Shown: positions 36,554 through 50,752, counted from the stretch's first letter. The stretch: 64,000 nt of DNA from Juglans regia (GCF_001411555.2 NC_049910.1:30103150-30167149); one strand, 5' to 3'. Notes: generated from the sequence alone by a model not told the origin. Numbers and translations: made by a program.

Positions 36554-39500
36554 ATGAAGTGTTACCATTGTGGCAAAGAAGGCCACATGAGGAAACACTG
36601 TCGCAAGTTTTTAAGGGAGCAAAGTCAAAACAGTAAGTTGAAGAAAGAAGATGGTGAAACTCTTGTCACTCTTTCAGGAGATGTGGTAATACTCTCCACT
36701 AGTGATGAGACGTGTCTGCACGTTGCAAGCCACGATGTTGAATGGGTGGTAGACACAGTAGCATCATACCACGCCACTTCCCATAGTGAATTTATCACTA
36801 CGTACAAAGCATGAGACTTTGGTACGGTAAGGATGGAGAACGCCAGTTCCTCGAAGATTGTGGGAGTTGGCGAAGTGTAGATAAAAACCAACGTTGGTTG
36901 CACCATGGTGTTGAAAGATGTTTGACACATTCCTGACCTTCAGCATAACCTGATTTCGGGAACAACCCTTGATTGACAGGGCTATGACAACTATTTCAAC
37001 AATGGCACTTGGAAGCTGTCACAAGGTGCCATGGTTGTCACCCAATGACATATTTGCGGTACGTTGTACAAGACCCATGTGAAAATTAGTTCTGATAGCC
37101 TCAATGCAGCGGAAGACGAGGCATCACCGAATCTGTGGCACAAGAGACTCGAACACATGAGTGAGAAAAAGTTGGATACGCTTGTGAAGAAGGCACTCAT
37201 CAAAGTTGCCAAAGGAACAACGTTAAACCCTTGTGAGTACTTTTTGTTTGGCAAACAACGCAGAGTCTTGTTTAATTCCTCTACGAAGAGAAGATTAGAG
37301 ATGTTGAGTCTGGTACACTCTGATGTATGTGGTCCCATAGAAGAAGAGTCATTGGGAGGTAACAGATATTTCGTGACATTCATTGATGATGCTTCACGAA
37401 AGGTTTGGGTATATGTTTTGAAATCAAAGGATCAGGTCTTCGAGCACTTCAAGAATTTCCACACCCTAGTGGAAAGAGAGACCGAAAAGAAGTTGAAGTG
37501 CTTGCGAATGGATAATGGAGGAGAATATATTTGCAAAAAGTTCGTTGCATACTGCGCTGATCGTGGTATTCGACATGAGAAGACGGTCCCATATACCCCT
37601 CAACACAATGGTGTAGCTGAAAGAAAGAATTGGACCATCATTGCAAGAACAAGATGCATGCTTAGTATGGCCAAGTTACCAAAGCTATTCTGGGGTGAAG
37701 CTGTTCGTGGTGCCCGTTACTTGATCAACATATCACCTTCTGCACCACTAGAATTTGAAGTTCCTGAGAAGGTTTGGTCTGGAAAAAAGATGTTTCTTAC
37801 TCTCACCTAAGAGTGTTTGGGTGCAAAGCCTTTGCACATGTATCCAAGAAGCTGAGACAGAAGCTCAATGTCAAGTCAACTCCATGTATCTTTGTTGGAT
37901 ATAGAGATGAAGAATTCGGATACAAGTTATGGGATCCAGTAACAAAGAGAATTGTCAGAAGTAGATACGTTGTGTTCCATGAAAACCAGAACATAGAAAA
38001 TGAAGCTTCCTCAAGAAAGCTTAGTTCCTATACTCCGAATCCTGCACCATTATAGTTACCACAGATAATGAGGATATGCAGGATCGAGAACCAGAAGTGG
38101 AAGAAGCTCAGGGTGTCGAGTAGGGGGAGCAAGAACCCTCTCCACCAGAAGCTGGTGTACCACCACAAGGGTTAGATGGTGATGAACCTCCTTTGGTTGA
38201 TGAAGCTCAACCAAGAAGATCAGCAAAAGGCTGCCTACTGATTCCGTCGATGAGATATCTAGAATTAGACTATATTCTGCTTACTGATGAGGGGGAGCTA
38301 GAGAGCTTCCAGTAAGTTCAGACTCATATTGATAGAAGCCTATGGGTGCAGGCAATGCAAGAAGAGATGAGTTCTTTGCAGAAAAATCAGACCTATGAGT
38401 TAGTAAAACTTCTTGAAGGAAAGAAAGCCCTAAAGAACAAATGGGTGTTCAAGCTGAAGAAAGATGACCAATGAAAGCTGCTAAAGCACAAGGCCAGACT
38501 GGTTGTCAAAGAATTCCAGTAGAAGAAGGGAATCGACTTTGACGAGATATTTTCTCCTGTGGTGAAAATGATGTCAATCTGAGTCATACTCGGATTGGTA
38601 GTCAGCTTGAATTTGGAACTCAAACAGATGGATGTGAAGATAGCCTTTCTCCATGGAGATTTGGAGGAGGAAATCTATATAGAGCAACCAAAAGGGTTTG
38701 AAGCTCTAGGTAAAGATCACTTAGTCTGCAAGCTAAAGAAGAGTCTTTATGGCCTCAAGCAAGTGCCAAGGCAATGGTACAAGAAATTCGACTCATTCAT
38801 GATGAGTCATGTTTACAAGAGACTTGTTGTAGATTAGTGTGTCTATATTCGAAGTTTCCAGGATGACAAGTTTGTCATACTCCTTTACATTAATGATATG
38901 TTAATTGTTGGTGATGATAGGTCCATGATTAACAAACTAAAGAAGGAACTATCCAAGTCCTTTGACATGAAGGATTTATGCCCAAAACAGCAAATCTTGG
39001 GCATGAACATTGTTCATGATAGGATAGCCAAAAGGGTGTGGCTATCACAACAAAAATATGTTAAACGGGTCATCAGAAGTCTCAACATAGGAGATGCTAA
39101 GCCAGTCAATACTCCACTTGCTAACCACTTCAAGTTGAGCAAGAGCTCGTGTCCTTCTTCAAAGAAAGAGATTGAAGAAATGGAAGCAGTCCCCTACTCT
39201 TCAGTAGTAGGAAGCCTGATGTATGTAATGGTTTGTACTAGACCAGATATTGCTCATGCTGTAGGCATGGTGAGCAAATTCCTTTCAAATCCAAGAAAGT
39301 ATCATTGGGAAGTAGTAAAGTGGATTCTCAGGTACCTGAAAGGTACATCGAAGATGTGCTTGTGTTTTGGGAGAGCTAAACCAGTTTTGGAAGGCTATAC
39401 ATATTCAGATATGGCAGGAGATCTGGATAGCAGGAAATCTACTTCGGGATTTCTCTTCACCTTTGCAGGAGGAGCTGTCTCTTGGCAGTCCAAATTGCAG

Positions 39501-39834
39501 AAGTGTGTTGCTTTTTCTACAACAAAGGCAGAGTACATTCCCTCAACGGAAGCTGGGAAAGAGATGTTGTGGATGAAGCGTTTTCTCCAAGAACGACTAC
39601 ATGGTACATTGTGATAGTCAAAGTGCTCTAGACTTGAGCAAGAATTCAATGTACCACTCCCGCACCAAGCATATTGACATCTGCTATCATTGGATACGCG
39701 AAGCGATGGAACAACAACTGTTGAAGCTTGTGAAGATACATACGAAAGAGAATCCAGTAGACATGTTGACGAAGATGGTTACAAGTGAGCAGCTTGAGCT
39801 ATACAGAGACATAGCTGGGATGGATAGCATATAG
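36554..39834 (+). pseudogene. Copia pol remnant (zinc knuckle to RNase H)
   Basis: In order: the zinc knuckle CYHCGKEGHMRKHC; a protease site reading VDTVASYHAT; a zinc-binding HLWHKRL-like region followed by integrase with HSDVCGP, RMDNGGEY and AERKN, so the three acidic residues are kept. Reverse transcriptase follows with MDVKIAFLHGDLEEEIYIEQ and LYINDMLIVG, then RNase H with DLDSRKSTSGF and the tail HIDICYHWIREA. Breaks: stops near 36812, 36878, 36923, 36976, 37046, 38053, 38122, 38472, 38519, 38579, 38835 and 39613, and a frameshift near 37790. The protease glycine after the catalytic Asp-Thr is valine, and the first aspartate of the reverse transcriptase pair is asparagine. It cannot make an active polyprotein. 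Confidence 0.93.
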
Positions 39835-39844
39835 GTAAATGGGC

Positions 39845-39859
39845 ATGGAGGGGGAGAAT
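39845..39859 (+). promoter_or_regulatory. Polypurine tract
   Basis: ATGGAGGGGGAGAAT lies immediately before the 3' LTR, as expected for plus-strand DNA priming. Confidence 0.85.
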
Positions 39860-40270
39860 TGTTGAAATCCATGCCAAGCAAGCAGTCAATATGGACTGCT
39901 GCTCAGTGCTCAACAAGTAATTGCAAATGTAGTTACATATTGAATGCAAATAAATGCATTCATATAGGTAGGCGATACATCAGGCGCCTATAAATTGAAG
40001 CTCCATGTGAGAGCTTCAGACACACCCAAGGAGGAAGAGAAAAGAGAGAGAGCCCGGAGAGCTCTGAGAGAAAAGAAAAGAGTTGAGTTGAGTGGAGTAT
40101 GATCCTTCTCTTCTATAATATTTTCTTGTGTTCCATTATTTATTAGTGAAGTTCTTTTTGGTGGATGTAGGCAGTTGCTGAACCACGTTAAATTCTTGGT
40201 GTCACTGAGTACATGAGTGTGCTCTTTTATTACTGCTTTTATTCCTTCCGATGTGTTGATTTCCCCAACA
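39860..40270 (+). repeat. Copia 3' LTR
   Basis: 411 bp, starts TGTTGAAATCC and ends CCCCAACA. It carries a 5-base insertion (TTGAA) relative to the 5' LTR near 39995. Confidence 0.92.
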
Positions 40271-40496
40271 ATCCTCTAATTTAGTCCCCGTATTCTTGTC
40301 AATATCAACTTAGTTTTATAATCGATCTCATGCCACGTTTATTTGTTTAACTCGTATCCCTTGTAAATTGAATTGTTGTGGTGTAGTTTGTGTAAGTTTT
40401 GCTGCTAGCCTAAGATTTCTTTGCATTTGCATGACGTAGGTTGTGTTGGGCAACAACTTTTAGAGATTTTACATTGTTGATGTGTGAAATATGCAG

Positions 40497-41107
<611 letters not shown>

Positions 41108-42541
41108 AAAAATACCTTGGGTATTTGTCATTTTAATTAAATGTAGATTCCAATGTGTACCCTTTGTGTATTATAAGGGCTTGAAAGGATTTAAAAAATT
41201 ACCCATTAAAAATATAGTGAAGCAGATCGTAAAAAAGGCTTGAAGGGTGTAAATAATTACAATAAAAATAATTTTCAAAACTGGGGTGTGAAACGAGAAG
41301 TATAGTGAAACAGGGTAATTTAGTATGCAAGTGCAAATACAATAGCTGACTAATTGTTGTATGATTCAAGTTTCCAGAAATAGTTAAAACTCTATTTATT
41401 ATAATATTGATAATGCGGCAACGTGAACTTCCAACTCAGTTTACAAGATTTTTATAGTAAAAAACTCGCAATATTTTCAGTATTTTCAACGTGTAAATTA
41501 AGGGAAATACTCTAACTACAAAATGATTATACAAAAACAATCTCACAAACTAACGTGACTTGATGTGATTTGTTAGATTGTAAAGTTACTTTTATTATAA
41601 AGTAGATCTAACGGATCAGATAAAGACACGTCAGTTTGTGAGATTGTTTTTGTGTAATTCCTTTTTAGATGTAGTAGTTCTCGCAAATTAATGATAATAT
41701 CAACATCTCTACCATCTTTGTAAGAAGATACAATTGTCAGCCCTCGTTTATGGAAAAGATCTCTATTCAAAAGTTGTGTAGACTTGGGAGGCACTTTAGA
41801 TGAAAGAATGTTCGTTTCCCATGCAAATTTTCCAATCAACTTTCTCTAAAAAGACTTGGAATATCAAGTAGCATTTTCCTCCCTTGTCATCTTCATTTTC
41901 TAGAATGGAATGGAATAGTCGATGGAAAAGTTAAACCAAACTATAACAACTCTTCCATTCATGTGGACATTAGATAGAAGTTAAGAATAGTATACTTCGG
42001 GGGAGATGTTTTTTGACAAGTACTTTTGAACAAAAATAAGCAGTGGAAATTAGAGAGAAGTCCTTGAAGTGTTCTAAATTTGATTTATTATTCTTATAAA
42101 TGCAACATGGAGATTGTGGTACAATGTCTCAAACACTATGGAAGACCACTTTGGTGTACTTAGATTAACACCTTATGATACATGTTCTATCACTATGAAA
42201 GTTGAACTATTTGTGTCTCACGTTTGGCTAATTTAACATTATCATACAATATGCTATCCTATACAATACCTTTGAGTTCTTGAAATCTCAACTACTACTT
42301 TCAAATGAAAAATTAGTGAATAGTTGTGAAAAAGTAGTAAATAATTTGCGACTAGTAGTGAAGTGTTTGTAAATAGTAGTAAATAGTAGTGAAGTAGTTT
42401 GAGGCCCGAGACTAGTTTACTTACCAAACACAGTCATAAAGGTAATAACTTCACCATTGAATTCTTTTTAGTAACTATAAAGGGTCTTTTCTTTTATTTC
42501 TCTTGAACAATGCTCAACATCCTCATTTGGCTTTGAATTCC
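41108..42541. other. Intergenic between hexokinase fragment and copy C
   Basis: No gene is seen. 41690-41790 matches 12140-12240 and 42330-42540 matches 12235-12480, the DNA beyond copy B. Confidence 0.5.
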
Positions 42542-45500
42542 TTAGGAAGGGAAAAACATTTCAAATGCTGCATTCTTCTCTCCGTTTATGACTGGTTGGC
42601 TGCGTTGGAGCAAAACCTTAAGAGCCGTTTTCATGGATGGCTTGGTAGAAGGCTGTGTGCCAGTACAATGTAGTCCAAGTTTGAAAACATGACACATTTC
42701 ATTCAAGTGATAGGGTTCCTTGACCTCCTCATCCAAGGCATCGCCTATTGGTTTTCCATCTTGAATGTGTCGTAATGCCCATTCGGCTAGGGATGTGTGT
42801 TCATCACCATCATTGGCTTTCCTTCCAATTGTCAGTTCTAGAAGGATAACCCCAAAGCTATAAACATCGATCTTCTCATTAATTCTTGTCGTGTGAGCAT
42901 ACTCTGCATTTCAATTCAACAACAAAAGCTAAGCCAAACTTTTGGTGATGGAAAAAGAGGAAAACATAATCAATAGAAGGAACTTGGAAATCTATATTGT
43001 CACACACCTGGAGCTATGTAGCCAAAAGAGCCAGTCACGGCTGACATTGTAGCCGGTTCTCCTTCCTTGACCAACATCTTTGCTAGACCAAAATCAGCTA
43101 TTTGTGCATTGAAATTGAGATCTAAAAGGATGTTGCTTGACTTCACATCTCGATGAACAATGGGTAGTGAGCAGTCATGGTGCATATAGGAGAGCCCTTG
43201 GGCAGCTCCAACTGCTATATGCAACCTCTTAGGCCAATCCAAGACAACATGACTGACTGAACTTGAAAAGGTTGTTGCTATACTTTTCTTATGCAGCCAG
43301 CGATCTAGGCTACGGTTATCCATATACTTGTAGACAAGAAATTTTGAATTATCATTGGATATACAGCAGAGCAACTTCACTATGTTGGCATGTCGAATTG
43401 AACTAAGTATTTTGACTTCTGCCAGAAATTCCTTTTCAAGCTTTTCTTCTAGTTTTTTGTTATTCCAAATCTTCTTCACAGCAACAATATCACCTGAATG
43501 ATGAACAACAACACGATATACTTGACCTGATCCACCAGAACCAATTTGGTTATTTTCTGTCAATCCTGACAAAATGTCTGATTCTGTGAAATTTAGCTTC
43601 TGGAAGGAAATGAGCTTCCATGTCAAATGCCATCCATGCTTTCTTTTTTTGTAATTTCCGATCACAAAGAATGAAATAAATAAACCAAGAAGAACTGCTA
43701 CCACCAAACCTATGATCCAAGCAATTAATTTGTAAGAAGTTTTGCTTGACTTTTGGCGGCGCGAACTGCTGTTCTTGAGGTTAAGGGATCGAGATGGTCT
43801 ACTAGCACAAAGATCGGGATTGTTCAAGAAGCTGTAGGCATATGCATCATTCTCGAATTCACTTGGGATGCTTCCAATTAGATGATTTGAAGATAGATTG
43901 AGTAAATTGGGCTTCAAGAGGCCAAGTTTTGATGGAATTAGGCCAGACAATGGTTTTCTGACAAGTCCAATTGAGTAAGGCCTGGTAAGGAACCAAGTTC
44001 CTCTGGAATTTGTCCAGAGATTGCATTTCGGCTGAGGTTTAGGGTATTCAGCAATTTCCATGAATTAATATTTGATGGAAGGGAGCCCGAAAGTTGGTTT
44101 CGATCAAGCAAAATAATTGTCAAACGAGAAAGATCTCGAGGAATCATGCCGTTGAAGTGGTTATTACTAGCCATGAGAACCAACAAACTCCTCCAATAAG
44201 ACACTCCCTGTGGAATTTTACCCGAAAACCTGTTGTTATTCATCTCCAATCGTGAAAGATTCCATCCCAATCTCTCAGGAAGCTTGCCTATAAAAGAATT
44301 ATCACTTAGCATCAATGTTTTCAGATTCGATGAATACCAAAGACCACTTGGAATATTCCCAGAAATCCCATTTTTGGCTATCCTGACTAATTCCAAACTG
44401 CTGCAATTTCCAAGCGACTTGGGCAACTCTCCAATGAGCTGGTTTTCGTAAGCTACCAGTCCCACCAACTTCCCGTTGTCACACAAGTGTTCTGGCAATT
44501 GGCCTGTAAGCCGGTTTGTTGAAACCTGAAACTCTTCCAACATAGAATACCTCCCAAATTCTGGAGGCAAAGTCCCTGAAAAATTATTGTTAAATAATTT
44601 GAGATTTATTAGCTTCGGAAGACGACCAATGCTATCTGGGATTTTTCCAGTAGTTGATTGAAAAATAAAGCAAGACCCGTCAAATTTTTGAGCTTTCCAA
44701 AATCATTGGGAATCGTCCCTGTCAAATTATTTGCCGAGAGATTGATGACATCGAGGTTCAAAGCCTCAACCACCCGAGGAACCTCCCCGAACAATTTTTT
44801 TTTGTGAAGGAAAACAATCTTTAGATTCTTTGGCTTAAACAAACTATCAGGGATCTTCCCGGTCAAGTTATTTCGTGACAAATCCAAATACTCCAAAGCT
44901 GCCATTTCTCCAATCGTGTTTGGGATTTCCCCGATCAAATTTGTCTCGGCCATCCATAAATACTTCAGTTTCTTCAACTTTCCAAACTCTGAAGGCAATG
45001 TTGTCACTATCTTAGAATTACCGGCCAATCGTAGTTCCTCAAGATTAGACAAGTTTCCAATTTCTAGCGGGAGAGAACCAGTAAACAGGCAATAGATAAG
45101 CGTGAGGTTTCTCAGTTCTGTCAACCGCCCGATAGATGCTGAGATGTTACCATCGAAGTTGTTGCCTCCGAGGCTGAGCTCTCGAAGTCGAGACATGCAG
45201 TGAATGTCATCGGGGATTGCACCATAAAAGTAGTTCTATGAGAGGTCAAGAATTTCCAGTTTGGAACAGTTGTAGAGAGCTCTCGGGAACTCCGTTGAGT
45301 GGAAACTGTTATTATAAACATCAAATGTTGTGGGTTCTTGAGGTTGCAAATGAAGGGTGAGAGTGTTCCGTTGATGTTATAATCTCGGAAGGATAATCCA
45401 ATGATTGAGCCATTGGAGCAAGTGATCTCAAGCCAAGAACAGTGGGAGGAAGAGTTTGTTGATATCCAATGTTTGAGAGATTCTGGGTTTCCCCAGAGTA

Positions 45501-45624
45501 TTTTCAGGTTTAGTAGGATTCCTTGTTCTTGAGCACTGAGCTGGGAGTTTGCATGGCTAAGAAAGTGGAAAAAGGTACAGATGTAGAAAGAGAAATGGAT
45601 AAATATTAGAGTTGTTTTCTTCAT
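42542..45624 (-). pseudogene. LRR receptor-like kinase, copy C (pseudogene)
   Basis: Exon 1 is 45624-43008, intron 43007-42904 (GTGTGTGA...TGCAG), exon 2 42903-42542. The ATG at 45624 opens a signal peptide and the HANSQLSAQEQ cap. Three 1-base deletions, near 45331, 44650 and 43950, shift the frame, and a CAG-to-TAG change gives a stop at 45238-45236. The three deletions add up to one codon, so the kinase is back in the starting frame. The kinase looks healthy: GSGGSGQVYRV, VAVKKIW, HRDVKSSN, DFGLAK and GSFGYIAP, with EYAHTTRINEKIDVYSFGV after splicing and the end NAAFEMFFPS. So the ectodomain is broken while the cytoplasmic half is intact. A receptor cannot be made from the full frame. Confidence 0.9.
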
Positions 45625-46534
45625 TGCATGAGGTTGAGTTCCTTTGCTTCTGGCTCTGGTCTGAACTCAGATCTCAACATAGACCTAATAAATAGATGAA
45701 AATTTGAGAAAGATAAGAAGAAACACACTTGGTGGTAACATTTGCTAATTTTCAAACTTCAAGTCAACGAAAATTCAAAGATTGTAACATCTGCTAATTT
45801 TCAATGGAAAGGGAATTCGTTGACCAATAATTGCAAGTTTAATCCAACATCGTTGCTGAGATGATACGATTATGTAGGCTTGGAACTTTCCATCCCTATT
45901 ATTTTTTTATTACTTTTCACATACATTTCACTGTTATTCAATATTTTATCATTTTTTTTTCATTATTTTTTCACTACTATTCATAGAATACTTGAGAATA
46001 CTTCACTACCAAAATGCAACTTGAAACAATTAAATTCAAACAAAAACTTTACCATGTGAATTTTGCAGCGGTTGCTCGGGGTTGAAGGCTTGGTTTTGTA
46101 GGGGTCGATTGGCATGAGTTGGCTCAGATGGCACCGTTGGTTGATTAACAAGAGTACTTGAACGAGCCTTTGGTGAGAGAGAGAGAGAGAGAGAGCCTGG
46201 TTGAGTTTTGAGTAGCTGTCTTGGCAAGGGAGAAAGCTTTATAGAAAATTAGAAGGAAACGAGACTTAATTTTTAACATTTTTGTTTATTTTCTCTCAAC
46301 GCAGGTAAAGTTTTTGTTGGAATTTAATAGCTCTAAAATAATGAAAAAAAAAATCAGGGTATGGATTAATTGGATTAATAGCCGGATCTAAGATATCAGA
46401 TTCGGGTGAGTAATTGTCCGAATTTTTGGGTTTCGGACGAAAAAAAATCCGGTCTGAATGTTTACCCCTAGATGAAAAGTCGGGAAAGATGAGAAAAAAA
46501 CACAATAAATGGTGGGAGGTTCAAACGTTAATTT

Positions 46535-46729
46535 AGGTTAGGTTTGGATAGTGAGTTGAGATGAAAGTACAAAATTAAATAAAATATTATTTTTTAATAT
46601 TATTATTATTTTAGAATTTAAAAAAGTCGAATTGTTTATTATATTTTAAGCGAAAATTTATAAAAATTATAATGATAAAATGAGATGAGATGAGACAGAT
46701 TGAGAATATTTTTCAATCAAACCTAACCT
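46535..46729. mobile_element. MITE with 12-bp perfect terminal inverted repeat
   Basis: AGGTTAGGTTTG at 46535-46546 and CAAACCTAACCT at 46718-46729 are perfect inverted repeats. The interior has GTGAGTTGAGATGA near the left and GAGATGAGATGAGACA near the right with AT-rich DNA between. Confidence 0.72.
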
Positions 46730-46916
46730 TAAGGAAAATTCAAGAAATCTCGCATCCGCAAAGTTTGCTCGGAAAGGTTCAAACTTGAGGCAATGTGAAC
46801 AAGGGAAGAGAGAGGAAGAAGAAGTACCTAACCTCACTCGTGGAAAATGTTAGTAGACTTTGACTCGCTTTGGATGATGTTGAGTTTGTTGGTTGTATCA
46901 GTACTTTTATTAAATG

Positions 46917-47121
46917 TGCGTTTGGATGTTAAATTGAGTTGATAAAATATTATTAGAATATTATTATTATTATTATTATTATTTTGAAATTAAAAAAAAA
47001 TTAAATTATTTATTATATTTTATATTAAAATTTAAAAATTTTAAATTATTTATTATATTTTATGTTAATTAAAAAAAAATTATAATAATAAATTAAAATG
47101 AGTTTAATTTCCAAACAAAAC
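46917..47121. repeat. AT-rich MITE-like repeat
   Basis: Left GCGTTTGGATGTTAAATTGA and right AATGAGTTTAATTTCCAAAC resemble the ends of the 46535 family. The interior contains ATT trinucleotide runs and two TTTATTATATTTTATRTTAA-type copies. Confidence 0.5.
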
Positions 47122-47816
47122 TTAACACTTTCATTTATTGGATAGCCTCGTCATTTTTTCCCAACTCTATCATCTACGAAAAGAAACCAGCTAGTCAAGG
47201 CCGGCGCTTTCCACGCACGGACCACAACCCTCGTGAAATGGGTTGGAATTAGAAAAATCAAGATACGCTTATTACGGAAAAGATAAAAATACAATGATGT
47301 ATTTGCCTCTTTCTTGATGCTATCATGGCATTTTGAAAATATGACGTTTGTCACCGTCAGTAGCCCATCAGTTAAGACCCACATACAAAAAGGCTTTTTC
47401 AAATTTTTATTTTTTTAAAATATTAATCGAAATCAATTTAAATATCTTTAAATTTGAAAAATATTCAATTTAAATACTTTATTTATACATTATCTAATTA
47501 TTATCTATACATAAAATCAACACAAAAAAATATATATTTAAATAAATTTTCAATTTTATTATTTATTTTCACAAACTTTAATATAGAATTGATTTAAAAA
47601 AACAATTATTCTATTTTTTTCTCTCATTTTATAAAACTTATTAAATATTACATCTAAAAACTTTCTCAAATGTTCTCTATTTTTTTTTATTATTATCAAA
47701 ATCAAGCAAACCAAACGTGTCGAAACCCCTTTCAAACCAATGAAGAAAATGTCATATTATGTATGAAAAACTCTAGGAGGAGCATACTACTGCTTGATTT
47801 ATAAGAGAATTAGATT

Positions 47817-47969
47817 CCGTTTAGATAGTAAGATAATCTCAAATATTTTATAAATAATAGAAAAAATAATAAAAAAATAATGATAAAATATTAATAAATA
47901 ATAATAAATAATAATAATAAAATAATAAGTAATAAATAATAGTAGAGTATTCATCTACTTCCCAAACTA
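47817..47969. repeat. AT-rich MITE-like repeat, duplicate of 5681-5836
   Basis: Runs from CCGTTTAGATAGTAAGATAA to CATCTACTTCCCAAACTAG with AATAATAAA repeats between. It lies at the colinear position in the duplicated block. Confidence 0.45.
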
Positions 47970-48430
47970 GTCCTAACCACCCAATTTAGGCCAGCCCTGT
48001 GGTGGATATCGGTAGCCAAATTGAGCCACCGCATGGTAGCTGGTGCCACCAACCGCCAAGAGCAATCTCGTTTTTATTTTGTTTTTTTAAAAAGTTTTTA
48101 AAAATTGAAAAACTAATTTTTTATTATATAAATATAATTATTTAAAAAACATTTAATTAAAATTATTTTATAAAAAAATCAACTTGCCACGTTACAATCT
48201 CTTGTTGGTCAATGTACTACTCTTTCTGTTAATACCAATGGATGGAAAAATTTACGAGGGTCCAATCTCCAATAAACGCATATCAGATGACGAGGGACGT
48301 TATGGTAATCACACAAGCATCTAGATGACCATAGCATGAAGGTGTCTACTCAGCGGCGCAACTAGAAATTCTATTCTGGGGAGCCAAATTGATCTATGCA
48401 ATGACGACAATGCTTGCATTTATGCCTAAG

Positions 48431-48461
<31 letters not shown>

Positions 48462-49478
48462 ATATATTATACTTTATTGTTTATAATTATAAGAAACTAC
48501 ATTATAGACGTAATTTTATTTTATATTCCTTCAATTTATAAGAAATATTTTTTGGATCCATTTTTTTCATACTTTCAAGAGGACCCAAGAATTTTATATG
48601 GGATTAGAAGAAGATTTTCATATTTTAAAAAGATTTTAAGAAGTTTTTAAATCTTTTAGGATCAATATTATTTTTTATCAAATTTTATTTGAATTTAAAA
48701 AATAATGATTATGTTTTTTTTGAGAGGTTAGCACAAGTATTGGATTATGCATCTACATATTTGTATAAGAAAAAATATATTCATCATCCACACACATGAC
48801 TCATCATATTTTTTTTTATTTTTTTAATTTTACCAAATGTGTGATATATGGATGATGAGTAGAAGAATTCACTAAGTTTAAGAAAAATATAAAAAAATAG
48901 AAATTAAAATAAGTGTGGTGTGTGGTGTGTTGAGATGATGAGTAACAAAACCCTTTATAAATTTGAAGATGTATTGTTCACTCTCCAAATCTTATTTTAG
49001 TACTTTTTTCTCTCTCTGTCCCATCTATTTCTCTCGACACCAACGGAAACAAAAAATTAAAAAATATATAGTAAATCACTGAAATAGAAGAAAATGAGTT
49101 CCGATTATAATTAGCAGCATCGCATTTTCGGCATACTTTATTATTTTTTTCTGTAAGAGGGGAAAAAGGCAGATCTAAAGGTATTTTCATTTGAAAAGTC
49201 CCTTTTGATTTCTGCAAGCATTTTCGGCAAAACAGCTTTCAAAATTGAGAAATGATAAAATTAATACTTAATAACAACTTGTTTACAATTATGTAATAAA
49301 ATAATATTATTTTAAATTTTATTCTAACTTTTACTTTTGATTTGATGGGTTTAAATCTAATAAAAAGATATTATTATATTTAAAATTGTATATAAATTGT
49401 AAATCACTATTCAAAATTTATGGTGTTTCTTCCAAAAATGCCTCCGACATGAGTTTAGGTTTTTTGGCTTCCAAATTC

Positions 49479-50313
49479 TATGGTATACATAAACCGACCA
49501 ACCTGGTCATCATCGACGCAAATCAGCCGTCGGAGATCGAAACTGGCCAAAATTGACAAAGAACTGGTCAGCCAGCAGCATGAAAATGTTAAAATCGACG
49601 TAGGCTGGTTCAATCTTGGTTTGAACATGTTTCAAACCACGAAAACGACAGATAATATATATTTAAATTAATCATGCATATAACGATGTTGTTGTTTTAC
49701 ACCAAAAGTTTAGAAAACAATTATATGAAACAACATCGTTTCGATCTAAGGTTTAATAACCCCGCATGGAGCACCTTCCCCTCCCTCTTCTTCTTGCGAA
49801 TTCTTCTTCAGTTCACTCACGTACAACCCTACAACCCGTCAATCCCCTCCTCATTTACAGAGTTCACGTCGCTCGTTAAACCCCCGCACGTCTCTCATCT
49901 CTCAAAGCTCTCCTGTCCCTCATCTCCTCGAGCTCTCTCATCTCTTCCCTCCCAAACTTCTCTCATATCTCTGAGTTCCAACTTCCTTCTTCTCCTTCAA
50001 ATTTCCTCCTTTCAACTGGTGCCTATCGTTTTTTGAAGTTGTCAATTTTTACATTTTCATTTGTGAATCTGTGATCTAGCCTTTTTTTTTTCTTTTTCTT
50101 TTTGCGTTTTAATTTGCAACAAGCATGATTTTTACGTGTTTTTTTTTTTTTTAATGTTTGATAATTATTTTTCATATTATTTATTGATTTGGAATGTGTT
50201 CGGCTGGTTTCCCCTTCTACATCGGTTGGTGTCGGCCAGTCTTCCCTACGTAGAATCACCTGTCGATCAATTTTAGGCAAAAATAGAACCGACCGGCTCG
50301 ATTTTCAACACTA
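49479..50313 (+). mobile_element. hAT element, second copy with internal deletion (0.84 kb)
   Basis: Starts TATGGTATACATAAACCGAC and ends with the same terminal CTA as the 32358 copy. The flanks CCAAATTC (49471-49478) and CAAAATTC (50314-50321) are the same 8-bp target duplication with one change. About 940 bases of interior present in the first copy are missing. The same insertion site shows that this copy arose by segmental duplication and not by a new jump. Confidence 0.85.
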
Positions 50314-50468
50314 CAAAATTCTCTCCTTTAACAAAACTTATTAATATTATATCTAAGAAATTTCTCAATTTTTTTTGGGCAAAATCAAGTAAACCAAACG
50401 TGACAAAACCCTTCCAAACTAATGAGGAAAATTTAATATTGTGTATGAAAAACCAAACGTGACGAGGC

Positions 50469-50671
50469 CTCGTTTGTTTTCAGGAAACTTCTCAACTCAT
50501 CTAATCTAATCATTGCAACTTTCTCAAATTCTTATACAAAATAAAATAAAAAATTCACAATTTTCAAATCCCAAAATAAAAATAATATTAAAAAATATAT
50601 TCTAATAATATTTTTTTTTATTTTTAACTTTTATCTCAATCTATCTCATCTTATTTACGAAAATAAACGAG
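50469..50671. mobile_element. MITE with 13-bp terminal inverted repeat
   Basis: CTCGTTTGTTTTC at 50469-50481 and GAAAATAAACGAG at 50659-50671 pair with one mismatch. The interior has CAACTCATCTAATCTAATC and CAATCTATCTCATCTTATTT, related to the 46535 MITE in the other orientation. It is absent from the paralogous position near 34320. Confidence 0.75.
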
Positions 50672-50752
50672 ACAAAGAATCGCAAGAACGAAACAGTTTC
50701 CAACAACAGGAAAGAGCCCATAAAAAAAAAAAAAGAGGAAAGAGAGACGTTC

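Larger units (their letters stand above)
34855..40270 (+). mobile_element. Full-length Ty1/copia retrotransposon, decayed (5.4 kb)
   Basis: Two direct LTRs, a primer-binding site, gag, pol in copia order (protease, integrase, reverse transcriptase, RNase H) and a polypurine tract are all present. The perfect 5-bp target duplication ATCCT lies at 34850-34854 and 40271-40275. LTR size and pol motifs suggest the Tork/Tnt1 group. Many stops and frameshifts make it inactive. By eye the two LTRs differ at about 40 of 404 positions, mostly transitions, so the insertion is old. Confidence 0.95.
46040..48990. repeat. Upstream region of copy C, duplicate of 3230-6960
   Basis: No gene is seen. It is colinear with the region upstream of copy A but lacks the N-terminal receptor-kinase fragment and has extra MITEs at 46535 and 46917. 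A GA run lies at 46172-46194 and TATATG repeats at 48430-48468. Confidence 0.7.
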
